Source: JAEUKH01 sp964447205 (GTDB lineage Bacteria; Myxococcota_A; Polyangia; Polyangiales; Ga0077539). From it: DNA of 64,000 bases. The DNA is taken from contig CAYUSB010000033.1 of the NCBI GenBank assembly GCA_964447205.1, positions 1-64,000 on the forward strand, given 5' to 3'. Positions 42,533 to 50,552 of this stretch are shown here, one piece after another (within the stretch, counting starts at the first letter, position 1; the number at the start of each line of letters is the position of its first letter). The notes beneath the pieces are model-generated. The model was not told where the DNA came from. It was given only the letters and a program-made list of their open reading frames with translations, and did not search any database. Position numbers and translations under genes: made by a program.

Positions 42533-43270
42533 TCAGGAGGCCGCGGGCTTTTTGGGGGCGAGGCGTCGCGGGGCCTTCGGGGAGGCAGACTTGTCGGGGG
42601 GCGGCTTGAGCGGTCGGGGGGGCAGGAGCTCCTCGTCGGTGCTCACCCGCTTGGCCAGGAAGAGGGCTGCGTCGAGCTTCTGAAACTGCCGTCCGCGGTA
42701 GAAGCGCAGGGCCTGGCGGTTGTTCTCCGCGACCTCGAGCACGAGGTGGGTGCACCCCCGGATGCGGGCGAGGTGCTCAAGCTGCTCCAGCACGAACCCT
42801 CCCACCCCGCGGCCCTGGTAGTTCGGGTGCACGGCGAGCTCCTCGACGAACATCGGCCGCATGTCTCGGCGGATGAAGAAGCTCTCGTTGATCCAGTTGT
42901 CGCTCCCGGTGATCTCGAAGGCGCACTCGGCGTAGCCCACGATCTCGGTCACGTCGCCCCGGGTGGTCTCGAAGATGAGCTGCTCGACCCCCTCCTCCTC
43001 GTACACCTCGACGAAGCGCTTCTTCGAGCGGGGGCGCTGGTACTCCACCGTCTCGCGGTTGACCACCCGGAAGCACAGCTTGAGAAACTCCCAGCTCTTG
43101 TTGAGGTCGCGCCGGTGAAACCGTCGCACCGTGATGACCGGCTCCTCGACCTCGGGCGATGCCGAGGACGTCTTCGTGCTGCGGGTGCTCTTGCGGGCCC
43201 GGGGCCGCTTCGGGACGGGGTCGGACGATGTGAGGGGAGGGGAGGGGGAGTCGGGGGGTGGTTCGCGCAT
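42533..43270 (-). CDS. GNAT-family N-acetyltransferase
   Basis: A 245-residue protein with a GNAT fold at about 46-215. The acetyl-CoA-binding motif A is VHPNYQGRGVGGFVLEQL, with QGRGVG at 152-157. The preceding beta-4 strand MFVEELAV and the following VLEVAENNRQALRFYRGRQF complete the signature. The ends are atypical: an N-terminal Pro/Ser/Lys-rich 40 residues and a Lys/Pro-rich C-terminal tail of about 30. These could bind nucleic acid or partner proteins, but that is speculation. The acceptor substrate is unknown. Confidence 0.9.
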   Translation of the reverse strand: MREPPPDSPSPPLTSSDPVPKRPRARKSTRSTKTSSASPEVEEPVITVRRFHRRDLNKSWEFLKLCFRVVNRETVEYQRPRSKKRFVEVYEEEGVEQLIFETTRGDVTEIVGYAECAFEITGSDNWINESFFIRRDMRPMFVEELAVHPNYQGRGVGGFVLEQLEHLARIRGCTHLVLEVAENNRQALRFYRGRQFQKLDAALFLAKRVSTDEELLPPRPLKPPPDKSASPKAPRRLAPKKPAAS

Positions 43271-43328
43271 GGGGCCCCGATGTTACCTCCGTCTCGCGAA
43301 GGCGTGCGCTATCCTGTCCGGCACGAAC

Positions 43329-44582
43329 ATGCCAAGCGTCTACGAGATGTTGCGAGCGGCCCGGGTGGCCCAACGAAGCCTCGCGCGGTGCCCCGCCGCC
43401 CAACGTACGGCGGCCCTGGAGCGCGTCGCAGCCCGCATCGACGCAGGGCGTCGCGCGATCGAGGCGGCCAACGCCCTCGACCTGGAGGCCTCCCCGGGGC
43501 TGTCCCCGGCCCTGCGCGACCGGCTCGCCCTGGGGCCCGCGCGCCTCGACGCCGTGGTGCGGGCCGTGCGGGCCATCCGCGACCTCGACGACCCCCTCGA
43601 CGAGGAGCGCCTCCTCGGGGTCCGCCCCAACGGGCTGCGGGTGAGCAAACGTCGGGTCCCCCTCGGCACCGTGGCGATCATCTACGAGGCCCGGCCCAAC
43701 GTCACCGCCGAGGCCGCGGCCCTGTGCCTCCGCAGCGGCAACGCCGTGGTCCTGCGCGGCGGCAAGGAGGCCCTGCGCACCAACATGGCCCTCGCCGCCT
43801 GCATCCGGTCAGGACTGCGCGACGCCGAGGTCGACCCCGACGCCGTGCAGCTGGTCGAAGACCTCGACCGCGAGCGGGTGCGCGAGCTCCTCACCGCCAC
43901 GGGCCTCGTCGACCTCGCCATCCCCCGCGGGGGACCGGCCCTCATGCAGATGGTCGACGCCTGGGCCCGGGTCCCGGTGGTGCGCCACGGGGCCGGGGTG
44001 TGCCATGTCTACGTCGACGCCTCGGCCGACCTCTCGATGGCCGCCGACATCGCCCTCAACGCCAAGACCCACCGCCCCGGGGTCTGCAACGCCGCCGAGA
44101 CCCTCCTCGTGCACCGCGGGGTCGCCGGGGCCCTCCTCGCCCGCCTCGGCCCCGCCCTCGCCGCCGCCGGGGTGACCCTGCGGGCCGACCCCGAGGCCGC
44201 CCGGGCCCTCGCCGCCGCCGGGGTCGCCGCCGAGCCCGCCGCCCCCGCCGACTGGGACACGGAGTTTCTCGCCCTGGTGATGGCCGTCAAGGTCGTTGAC
44301 CACCTCGACGGGGCCCTGGCCCACATCGCCGCCCACGGCACCGAGCACACGGCGAGCATCGTGACCGGCGACGAGTCCGCGGCCGAGCGGTTTCTGCGCG
44401 AGGTCGACGCGAGCTGCGTCCTGGTCAACGCCTCGACCCGCTTCAACGACGGGGGCGAGTTGGGCCTCGGGGCCGAGATGGGGATCTCCACCTCGCGGAT
44501 GCACGCCTGGGGCCCGATGGGGGTGCGGGAGCTGACGACGGAGAAATACGTCGTGCGCGGGGCGGGGCAGGTGCGCCAGTGA
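43329..44582 (+). CDS. proA: Glutamate-5-semialdehyde dehydrogenase (gamma-glutamyl phosphate reductase)
   Basis: A 417-residue NADPH-dependent enzyme for the second step of proline synthesis, reducing glutamyl phosphate made by ProB. The catalytic Cys253 is in RPGVCNAAETLL. Other family segments are GTVAIIYEARPNVT, GNAVVLRGGKEA, IPRGGPALM and the C-terminal GLGAEMGISTSRMHAWGPMG. The length is normal. proA is separated from proB by four genes rather than adjacent. Its TGA overlaps the GTG of the next gene (GTGA at 44579-44582), coupling it to an EEP-family hydrolase. Confidence 0.95.
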   Translation: MPSVYEMLRAARVAQRSLARCPAAQRTAALERVAARIDAGRRAIEAANALDLEASPGLSPALRDRLALGPARLDAVVRAVRAIRDLDDPLDEERLLGVRPNGLRVSKRRVPLGTVAIIYEARPNVTAEAAALCLRSGNAVVLRGGKEALRTNMALAACIRSGLRDAEVDPDAVQLVEDLDRERVRELLTATGLVDLAIPRGGPALMQMVDAWARVPVVRHGAGVCHVYVDASADLSMAADIALNAKTHRPGVCNAAETLLVHRGVAGALLARLGPALAAAGVTLRADPEAARALAAAGVAAEPAAPADWDTEFLALVMAVKVVDHLDGALAHIAAHGTEHTASIVTGDESAAERFLREVDASCVLVNASTRFNDGGELGLGAEMGISTSRMHAWGPMGVRELTTEKYVVRGAGQVRQ

Positions 44583-45580
44583 GCCTCCGACTGGCGACCT
44601 TCAACTGCCGGGATTTCTTCGACGACGCGGTGCCCAACGTCATCGGACAGCTCGACCGGGAGGGTTTTGGGATCTGGGCCCAACGCCGGGCCCGCACCCT
44701 GTATCAGCGCAAGCTCGAGGCGGTGGCCACGGTGGTGTCGCGCCTCGACGCCGACGTGGTGGCCTTCCAGGAGATCGAGGGGCCGCGGGTCCTCGACGAC
44801 CTGCGGGCCCTCGTGCCGCACCTGGGGTACGGCCCCGCGGTGGCGGGCACGGCCGACGCACGGGGCATCGCGGTGGGGATCCTGTCGCGGTTCCCGGTGG
44901 TCTCGGCGGAGTCCAACGGGGTGGGCGAGCTGACCTTCCCGGTCTTCGTCGACGGCGACCCGCGCCCCTTCGTGTCGCGCCTACACTCCAAACGAGGCGT
45001 GTTGGAGGTGACGGTGACCCTGCCCGACGGCAGCGCCCTCGTGCTCCTGGTGGTGCACCTGAAGAGCGCCCGCACCACCCGTCGCCTCGACAGCCTGGGC
45101 GAGCCCTCGGACGAACTCGGCCACTACGCCGCCGCCGAGGGGGCCGCCCGGACCTTGGTGTGCCGCATGGCCGAGGCCCTGTACGTGCGCTCCCGGGTCG
45201 AGGCCTGGATCGCCCGCGAGGCCCGGCTCCAGCTCGCCGTGCTCGGCGACTTCAACGACAGCCCCGAGTCGTTGGTGGTTCGGGCCATCGCGGGCGACCT
45301 CGCCGATGCCCCGCGGGGCCGCAGCAGCGACCTCGACGTGGTCACCACCCTGGAGAACGGGGTGCTGCATCACTGTACGAAGTCTGTTCCGCGGGCGAAG
45401 CGGTACAGCCTCGTGCACCGGGGCAACCCGCTCCTCCTCGATCACATCCTCGTGAGCCGGGCCCTGTGGCGGCGGTTTCAAGAAGCCCGGATCCTCAACG
45501 AGGAGCTGCGCGACGCCCAGTCCGAGGGGCGCGAGGACGTCGACTCCGACCACGCCCCGGTGCTCGCCCTGTTCTCGTGA
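44579..45580 (+). CDS. Endonuclease/exonuclease/phosphatase (EEP) family protein
   Basis: A 333-residue soluble hydrolase with the DNase I-like EEP fold. Visible catalytic or metal residues are Asn in ATFNCRDFF near the start, Glu in VVAFQEIEGP, Asp and Asn in LGDFNDSPES, and the terminal Asp-His pair in DSDHAPV. These enzymes hydrolyse phosphodiester or phosphomonoester bonds in nucleic acids, lipids or small molecules; the substrate is unclear. The GTG start overlaps the proA stop. No signal peptide is seen. It is convergent with the NarM-like gene. Confidence 0.88.
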   Translation: MSLRLATFNCRDFFDDAVPNVIGQLDREGFGIWAQRRARTLYQRKLEAVATVVSRLDADVVAFQEIEGPRVLDDLRALVPHLGYGPAVAGTADARGIAVGILSRFPVVSAESNGVGELTFPVFVDGDPRPFVSRLHSKRGVLEVTVTLPDGSALVLLVVHLKSARTTRRLDSLGEPSDELGHYAAAEGAARTLVCRMAEALYVRSRVEAWIAREARLQLAVLGDFNDSPESLVVRAIAGDLADAPRGRSSDLDVVTTLENGVLHHCTKSVPRAKRYSLVHRGNPLLLDHILVSRALWRRFQEARILNEELRDAQSEGREDVDSDHAPVLALFS

Positions 45581-45597
45581 CGGGCGGGGGCCGCCCG
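45581..45597. terminator. Hairpin between convergent genes
   Basis: CGGGCGG (45581-45587) pairs perfectly with CCGCCCG (45591-45597) around a GGG loop, beginning on the base right after the TGA. It lies between the EEP gene and the convergent NarM-like gene, so it could act on both transcripts. No U-tract. Confidence 0.5.
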
Positions 45598-45602
45598 GGC
45601 CT

Positions 45603-46055
45603 TCAGTCGGAGATGAGTTGAAGGATGCGCAGGGCCTCGACCAGCCGGTCGCTCTTCTTGCGGGGCTCGGCGAGGCGGTACAGGGCATAACGGGCCGTCT
45701 CGGACAGCTCGCCGAGGGCCTCGGGGTCGACCCGTCGGGCCCGGGGCATGGCGCCCTTGATGAGGTTGATCAGGTTGGCCAGCTCGTTCCACGGGCGGTG
45801 GGTGACCGGGGGCTGCTCGGCGGGGGGCAGGCCGACCTTCGCCGCCGCAGCGCGCACGGCCGCGGCAAAGGTGGCGATGTCATCGGCCGTGTCCCCGGGC
45901 ATCTCGGCCAGCTTCTGGCGCTCGACCTTGGGCAGGGCCTGCCAGGCCGCCAGGGACAGCCGCAGCCCCGCAAGGTCAAGCTTGCGGCGTACGTCGTAGG
46001 ACATCAGGGCCAGGGCGTGGACGCCCTCATCTTCGAAGTCAAACACTACATGCAT
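45603..46055 (-). CDS. NarM-like nitrate-reductase-associated protein
   Basis: A 150-residue soluble protein that fits the Nitr_red_assoc family (PF09655), whose cyanobacterial member NarM is needed for nitrate reductase activity. The pattern FDFEDEGVHALALMSYDVRRKLD then LSLAAWQALPKVERQKL and a C-terminal YALYRLAEPRKKSDRLVEAL follows the family layout of charged helix, W..L...ER..L and a late repeated helix. ATG 46055 has GAGGT about seven bases upstream. No nitrate reductase is in the window; a MOT1-type molybdate transporter lies 8.5 kb away. The assignment is from remembered family pattern, not a search. Confidence 0.6.
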   Translation of the reverse strand: MHVVFDFEDEGVHALALMSYDVRRKLDLAGLRLSLAAWQALPKVERQKLAEMPGDTADDIATFAAAVRAAAAKVGLPPAEQPPVTHRPWNELANLINLIKGAMPRARRVDPEALGELSETARYALYRLAEPRKKSDRLVEALRILQLISD

Positions 46056-46197
46056 CGTCAGACCTCGTCGTCTCCACCCCGTTGCGCCAACGTCACCTGT
46101 CGTGGCCTCGCCGGGGAGCCCGGGAGGGTAGCGCGTACCGACGCCCCGCGGCGCAACGAACGACACCGGCTCTCCGCGATTGGGCCCCGGGGGGACC

Positions 46198-47424
46198 TCA
46201 GGGCCGCACCTGAACGGCCCCGCCCAGGGCCGTCCCGACGGCCAGGAGGCGCGCGGAGGTCACCCGCGGATCGGCGTTGCGCAGGAGCACCACCCGCGGC
46301 GATCCGCCCTCCAGGGTGGTCCACACGGCGTTGGCCCGCAGGCCCGTCACGCGCACCGCGGCCGGATCGGACACGTCGAAGCGGCAGTGCAAGACCACCC
46401 CGTCGCGCAGGCGGGGGTCGTAGACGTAGGGGTTGGCGGCCGCCTGGGCGGGGGTGGTCCCGAGGTGCCAGCCAAGACCCTGACCTGACACGAGGGTCCC
46501 GAGCGACCAGGCCACCACGGCCTCTCCGCGGGGCGAGGTCAGGCGCTCGACGGGGGCCATGGTGGGGTTGCCCGTGCCCATCACGAGGTCGGCCCCGGCG
46601 TCGACCAGGGCCCGCACGAGGGCCCGCGGGCCGTCGGTGGGGCGGCCTTCGCGCAGTCGCATCCCGTGGACCATGACCACGACCAGGTCGGCCCCGTCGC
46701 GGCTTCGGGTGACGGCGGCCACGGCCTCGGCGGGGTCGTCGCCGACGCGAGCCAGGACCGACCCGGCGTCGCCGCGCCCTGGGTCGGCCGCGACCCGTTG
46801 GGTCATCCCGAGGAGGGCCACCCGGATGCCGTCGCGTTCGAGGCGTTGGGGGGCCCAGGCCGCGGCGGGGTCGGACCCGGCGCCGAGGGGGAGGGAGCCC
46901 GCCCCCCGCAGGGCGGCCACGGTCTGTCCGAGGCCCGTGGCTCCCTGGTCGTACCCGTGGTCGTTGGCCACCAGGAGGGCATCGTACCCCAACCGAACGA
47001 TCGCCCGGGCCTGCCCCGCCTCCACCCCGAACACCCGCGGACCGGGGTGGGCGGGGCGGGCCACCAGGGGGCCGCGCAAATCGGCCAGGGAGACGGCCTG
47101 GACGGACAGGAGCGAGGCCACCGGGCCAAACATCGCCCCGAGGTCGCCCCCGGCCCTGGACACAAGGTTTGGAGACAGAACGATATCCCCCGAGATCGAG
47201 AAGGTCAGCCTCCGCGGGCGCGGCCCTGCGTCGGGGGCGGGTCCTGCGTCGCGCGGGGCCGGGAAGGGGATGGCCGGGACATCGCCCGGGGGGCCCGCGA
47301 CGGCGGCCTCGGCCGCGGGGGTCGGGGACGAGGCGTCGTCGGTCGGGGCCGCCGGCCGGTGACACCCGGCCAGGGCCAGGGCGGCCAGAGGCCACCGGAT
47401 GTATCGCCCGACGTGTGAAGCCAT
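46198..47424 (-). CDS. CapA-family lipoprotein (poly-gamma-glutamate capsule/metallophosphatase-like)
   Basis: A 408-residue lipoprotein. Signal WPLAALALAGC has lipobox LAGC. A Pro/Ala/Asp tether (about 25-70) precedes a CapA/PGA_cap-type domain: FSISGDIVLSP, LVANDHGYDQGATGL (matching the usual LANNHALDYG), VVVMVHGMRLREG, and LVMGTGNPTMAPVE. In this family these carry metal-binding Asp, Asn and His residues related to calcineurin-like phosphatases. In Bacillus, CapA helps export poly-gamma-glutamate, but distant homologues have other envelope roles. No capBCE genes are nearby, so a capsule role is not implied. Confidence 0.8.
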   Translation of the reverse strand: MASHVGRYIRWPLAALALAGCHRPAAPTDDASSPTPAAEAAVAGPPGDVPAIPFPAPRDAGPAPDAGPRPRRLTFSISGDIVLSPNLVSRAGGDLGAMFGPVASLLSVQAVSLADLRGPLVARPAHPGPRVFGVEAGQARAIVRLGYDALLVANDHGYDQGATGLGQTVAALRGAGSLPLGAGSDPAAAWAPQRLERDGIRVALLGMTQRVAADPGRGDAGSVLARVGDDPAEAVAAVTRSRDGADLVVVMVHGMRLREGRPTDGPRALVRALVDAGADLVMGTGNPTMAPVERLTSPRGEAVVAWSLGTLVSGQGLGWHLGTTPAQAAANPYVYDPRLRDGVVLHCRFDVSDPAAVRVTGLRANAVWTTLEGGSPRVVLLRNADPRVTSARLLAVGTALGGAVQVRP

Positions 47425-47516
47425 TGGGGGGGAGGGCGCGGGTTATGGCAGCGACCCGGTGTCAATGTCGAGGGATCGCAGGGCGAATCCGCGGGTCGCC
47501 GGCCTTCACGCCGGGT

Positions 47517-47564
47517 GGGGCTCTTGTGGTCAACCCGGGGGGGCTGGGGCTCCTGTGGTCACCC
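47517..47564. repeat. Two direct repeats in a divergent promoter region
   Basis: GGGGCTCTTGTGGTCAACCC (47517-47536) and GGGGCTCCTGTGGTCACCC (47546-47564), spaced 29 bases start to start, differ by one substitution and one inserted base. They lie in the 232-bp region between the divergent CapA-like (minus) and DPBB (plus) genes. They could be operator sites for one regulator, or remnants of a small duplication. Confidence 0.5.
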
Positions 47565-47656
47565 GCCCTGCGCGAGACTTCCGTGGGTTTGGGGCCTTCG
47601 AGGGCAACGGGCCATGGTGGGCGGGCCTGGCACGGCGGCTGCTGGCCCGTCCAGGG

Positions 47657-48451
47657 ATGGACACGCGCACACGGTGGTTGGGGGCGGTGCTGGTGGTGTT
47701 GGGTCTGGCGGGTGCGGGGTGTGTGGGGTCCGACGAGCTCTACGGCGACGGCGACGGGGAGGGCACCCCCTATTCGGCCCTGGCGGTCGACGCCCTCACG
47801 ATCCGCGGCCATGTGTGCCCCACGCGGGGCGAGATCGCCGGGCGCAACATCCCCGCCGACAACCTGTATTACATCACCACCTTCGGGGGCGGGAGCGACG
47901 CCCAGCCCATGGCGTGCGGGCCCCGGGCCGACGGTCGCTGGCTCTACATCGCCGACTCGTGGCGCTTCGGCTGTCGGGCCCGGGTGCGCGTGACCAACCC
48001 CCAGACGGGCCGCTGGTGTGTGGCCGAGGTGGCCGACGTGGGGCCCAACATCTGCGTCGAGCGGGCGGCGGGCAAGGCCATCATCGACGCCTCGCCGGTG
48101 ATCACCCGCGAGCTCTTCGGGCGCGGGGCGGTGGGCTGGAGCGACAGGGTCGTGGTGCGGACCGAGGTGGTCGCGCGTTCGACCCCGATGGGCTGCGGGT
48201 CGGGCACCCCTCCGCCCGCGACCCCCCCGACCCCTCCGCCCGCGACCCCTCCCCCTGCGCGGCCCCCGGCCTCGACGGCCACGTGTTTCTCGGGCACCTA
48301 CAACCGCGCGATGGCCTTCGGGACCTGCCTCCAGAGCCGCTTCGACGACCTGTGGTACCAGTGCACCTCCGTCGGCTGGGTGCAGTCGAGCACCATCGTC
48401 TCGCAGCGCCGGGGCAGCGCCGGGGCCTGCACGCAATACATCCCGCGTTGA
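47657..48451 (+). CDS. DPBB/RlpA-like lipoprotein
   Basis: A 264-residue lipoprotein with signal VLVVLGLAGAGC (lipobox GAGC). The central region (about 65-170) has a double-psi beta-barrel pattern like RlpA and expansin-related proteins: YYITTFGGGSDAQPMACG, then VRVTNPQTGRWCVAEVADVGPN and AGKAIIDASPVITRELFG. These are predicted to bind or cut peptidoglycan or other cell-wall polymers. A Pro-rich linker (PPPATPPTPPPATPPP) leads to a C-terminal Cys-containing domain (about 210-264) with YNRAMAFGTCLQSRFDDLWY. The catalytic residue of RlpA lytic transglycosylases is not clearly seen. Confidence 0.78.
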   Translation: MDTRTRWLGAVLVVLGLAGAGCVGSDELYGDGDGEGTPYSALAVDALTIRGHVCPTRGEIAGRNIPADNLYYITTFGGGSDAQPMACGPRADGRWLYIADSWRFGCRARVRVTNPQTGRWCVAEVADVGPNICVERAAGKAIIDASPVITRELFGRGAVGWSDRVVVRTEVVARSTPMGCGSGTPPPATPPTPPPATPPPARPPASTATCFSGTYNRAMAFGTCLQSRFDDLWYQCTSVGWVQSSTIVSQRRGSAGACTQYIPR

Positions 48452-48541
48452 TCGCCCCTTCCGGTGGAGGGTGGCTTCGACTATCTTCCCGCCCGACATC
48501 GCCCGCCCAGCGAGAGGCGGCTTCACACGCGAGGGGTTTCG

Positions 48542-48928
48542 ATGCACGAGCAGGATATGGCGATCCTCAAGTCCTTGGTGGCGGTGGCCTGGGTCGATGG
48601 TCATTTCGCCAGCGAGGAGAAGGAGCACCTGGAGGCCCTGATCAGCGCCTTCGGGGCGACGGAAGAAGAGGCCGCGGCGATGCGTGACTACGCCGCCACC
48701 CCGCGGGGGCTGCCCGACATCCCCATCACCGACCTCTCCGCCGACGACCGTCGCACCCTTCTCAACCACGCGGTGGTCCTCACCCACATCGACGGGGTGC
48801 AGTCCGACGAGGAGGCGAAGCTCATCCAAGACCTCTGGGCCTACCTGCGGATCCCCGAGCCCGAGGCCACGCAGATCATCGCCGCGGCCGAGGCCCGGGT
48901 GAAGCGCCTCCTCGCCAGCCAGTCGTAG
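48542..48928 (+). CDS. TerB-family protein
   Basis: A 128-residue helical protein of the TerB superfamily, with the recurring pattern DMAILKSLVAVAWVDGHFASEE, then VVLTHIDGVQSDEEAKLI. Acidic residues (DG.....E) in two copies are the putative metal-binding positions of TerB/TerB-like domains. Named for tellurite resistance, the family is broader and often works in envelope-stress or membrane-associated complexes. GAGGGG sits six bases upstream of the ATG. No terCDE cluster is nearby, so tellurite resistance is not implied. It is convergent with the anti-sigma gene. Confidence 0.85.
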   Translation: MHEQDMAILKSLVAVAWVDGHFASEEKEHLEALISAFGATEEEAAAMRDYAATPRGLPDIPITDLSADDRRTLLNHAVVLTHIDGVQSDEEAKLIQDLWAYLRIPEPEATQIIAAAEARVKRLLASQS

Positions 48929-48947
48929 CCTTTTGGCTCCCTGAGGC

Positions 48948-49814
48948 CTACGGGGCCAGGGCCCGCTTGCCGACCAGGCTCCCCGCGAGCATGCCCAACA
49001 CCACGGGCAAGGCCAGGACGCACAGACGCAGGGGGATCGACCCGTCGAGGCTCAGGTGAAGCCCCGTGGCGGCGGCGAGGCCTGCCACGATCCCTGCGTT
49101 GGCCCCCGACAGCCGCGGCACCACCGGGGTCGTCCGCTGGGCCCCGCGCAGGACCAGGGCCCCGACCACCGCGGCGAAGAGCACCCCGGCGCTGGCGTGC
49201 TCGCCAAACACCGACAAGGGGTCGGTTGCGGGCCCCGACCCCACGAGGGCGGGGCTCGGCACCGTACGAAACGCCCCCGTCCCCGCGCCTTCGAGGGAAG
49301 GGGACGCGGCGTAGCGGGCGGCCGTGGGGGCGCCCGGAGGGGCCATCCAGACCGCGGCCGACAAACCCAGGGCGCTGACCGTGGCGTACCCGCGGCGCCA
49401 GGAGGCGGGGAGCCCGAGGCCTTCGGCCCCGCGATGAAAGACGAGGACGAGGCCGACCCCGCAGAGGGTGGCCAGGAGGCCCGCCCCGGCCCACAGGGGC
49501 CACGCCCCGAGGCGCTGGGAGGTGCCCAGGAGGGCGGGGATGGCGGCCATGGTGGCCCCGGCGGCGAGGAGCCCAGGCAGGGCCCGGGTGAGGGGCCGAG
49601 GGCGGGAGACGGGGCCGAGGGCGTCGAGGGCGTCGCGCAGGGCGGGGCCGAGGGCGGGGGCGGGGCCGGGGAGGGTCGCGAGGGCCGCGTCGGCCCGCAG
49701 GAGGGGGGCGCAGTCGGGGCAGTCGAGGGCGTGGGCGGCCAGGGAGGAGGGCAGGACGGACCCTGCGGCGAGGTGGTCGAGGAGGGCGTCGCAGGGGGAG
49801 GCGTGGGGGGTCAC
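48948..49814 (-). CDS. Anti-sigma factor-like membrane protein (ZAS plus multi-helix domain)
   Basis: A 288-residue protein. The N-terminus has the zinc-binding anti-sigma pattern HALDCPDCAPLL (HxxxCxxC, about residues 27-34). Six hydrophobic helices follow from about residue 80 to the end, resembling NrsF/DUF1109-type anti-sigma factors. The GTG start overlaps the TGA of the ECF sigma gene (GTGA at 49811-49814), the classical arrangement for a coupled cognate anti-sigma. It likely holds the sigma factor at the inner membrane until a signal releases it. The signal is unknown. Confidence 0.85.
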   Translation of the reverse strand: MTPHASPCDALLDHLAAGSVLPSSLAAHALDCPDCAPLLRADAALATLPGPAPALGPALRDALDALGPVSRPRPLTRALPGLLAAGATMAAIPALLGTSQRLGAWPLWAGAGLLATLCGVGLVLVFHRGAEGLGLPASWRRGYATVSALGLSAAVWMAPPGAPTAARYAASPSLEGAGTGAFRTVPSPALVGSGPATDPLSVFGEHASAGVLFAAVVGALVLRGAQRTTPVVPRLSGANAGIVAGLAAATGLHLSLDGSIPLRLCVLALPVVLGMLAGSLVGKRALAP

Positions 49815-50491
49815 GGGGCTTCCTCCGAGGGGGAGGGGGAGGGGGCCTTGCGGCCGGGGCCGGTGGTGGGTCGTTGGACCCCGAGGGCGTCGCGGAGGGC
49901 CTCGTAGGCCCGGTGGGCCCGGAGCTTGACGGCCCCGACGGTGGTCCCGGTGGCGGCGGCGATTTGTTTCAGGGTGAGGCCCTCGACCTTGAGGGCGATG
50001 AGGGCCTCGCGCTGGAGAGGCGGCAGGGCGTCGATGGTGGCGTAGAGGAGGGCCCGGTCGTCGTCGGAGAGGCCGTCGAGGGCGTCGCCGTCGGGGGCGG
50101 CTTCGGGGCGGGGCTCAGGCAGGTCGCCGTCGGCGGTGAGGCGCAGCCGGCTCGACCGGCGCTGTCGGTACCAATCAATGTACACGTTGCGCGCGATGGC
50201 CTTGAACCACGGCAGCACCGGGGCCCCCCGCAGGTATCCGTCGCGGGCGTTGTGCACCTTCAAGAACACCACCTGGAGCAGGTCTTCGGTGAGGCCCCGG
50301 TCGCGCGACATGGCGAAGAGCACCGCCGACACCTTCGGGGCCACCTGGGCGAAGAGGGCGTCAAACGCGGGGCGATCGCCGTTGCAGTAGGCTTCCATGA
50401 GCTCCTCAAGGGAGCGCGGGGCCGGGGCAGGAGAGGGGCTCGTGCCGGGCGCGGCGCTGTCGGTGTCGTGCGCAACGTCGCGGCGGCTCAT
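49811..50491 (-). CDS. ECF-family RNA polymerase sigma factor
   Basis: A 226-residue sigma factor. Sigma-2 lies at about 35-110 (TEDLLQVVFLKVHNARDGYL, WFKAIARNVYIDWYRQRR) and sigma-4 at about 145-205 (LPPLQREALIALKVEGLTLK, then AAATGTTVGAVKLRAHRAYE). It directs RNA polymerase to a small regulon, probably in an envelope-stress or metal response, inferred from its membrane ZAS anti-sigma partner encoded by the overlapping next gene. ATG 50491 is chosen; a TTG at 50515 would add eight residues. Charged Pro/Ser-rich extensions flank both ends. Confidence 0.93.
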   Translation of the reverse strand: MSRRDVAHDTDSAAPGTSPSPAPAPRSLEELMEAYCNGDRPAFDALFAQVAPKVSAVLFAMSRDRGLTEDLLQVVFLKVHNARDGYLRGAPVLPWFKAIARNVYIDWYRQRRSSRLRLTADGDLPEPRPEAAPDGDALDGLSDDDRALLYATIDALPPLQREALIALKVEGLTLKQIAAATGTTVGAVKLRAHRAYEALRDALGVQRPTTGPGRKAPSPSPSEEAP

Positions 50492-50552
50492 CCAGGTTTC
50501 TCTCTCCCGGTACAATCTCTTCCCGCCCGGGTCGTCGGGGCGGGAGGGGCGG

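Noticed and set aside
46198..47424. Capsule biosynthesis locus
   Set aside because: Only a CapA-like domain is present; no capB, capC or capE neighbours.
48542..48928. Tellurite-resistance operon
   Set aside because: A single TerB-type gene without terC, terD, terE or terZ.
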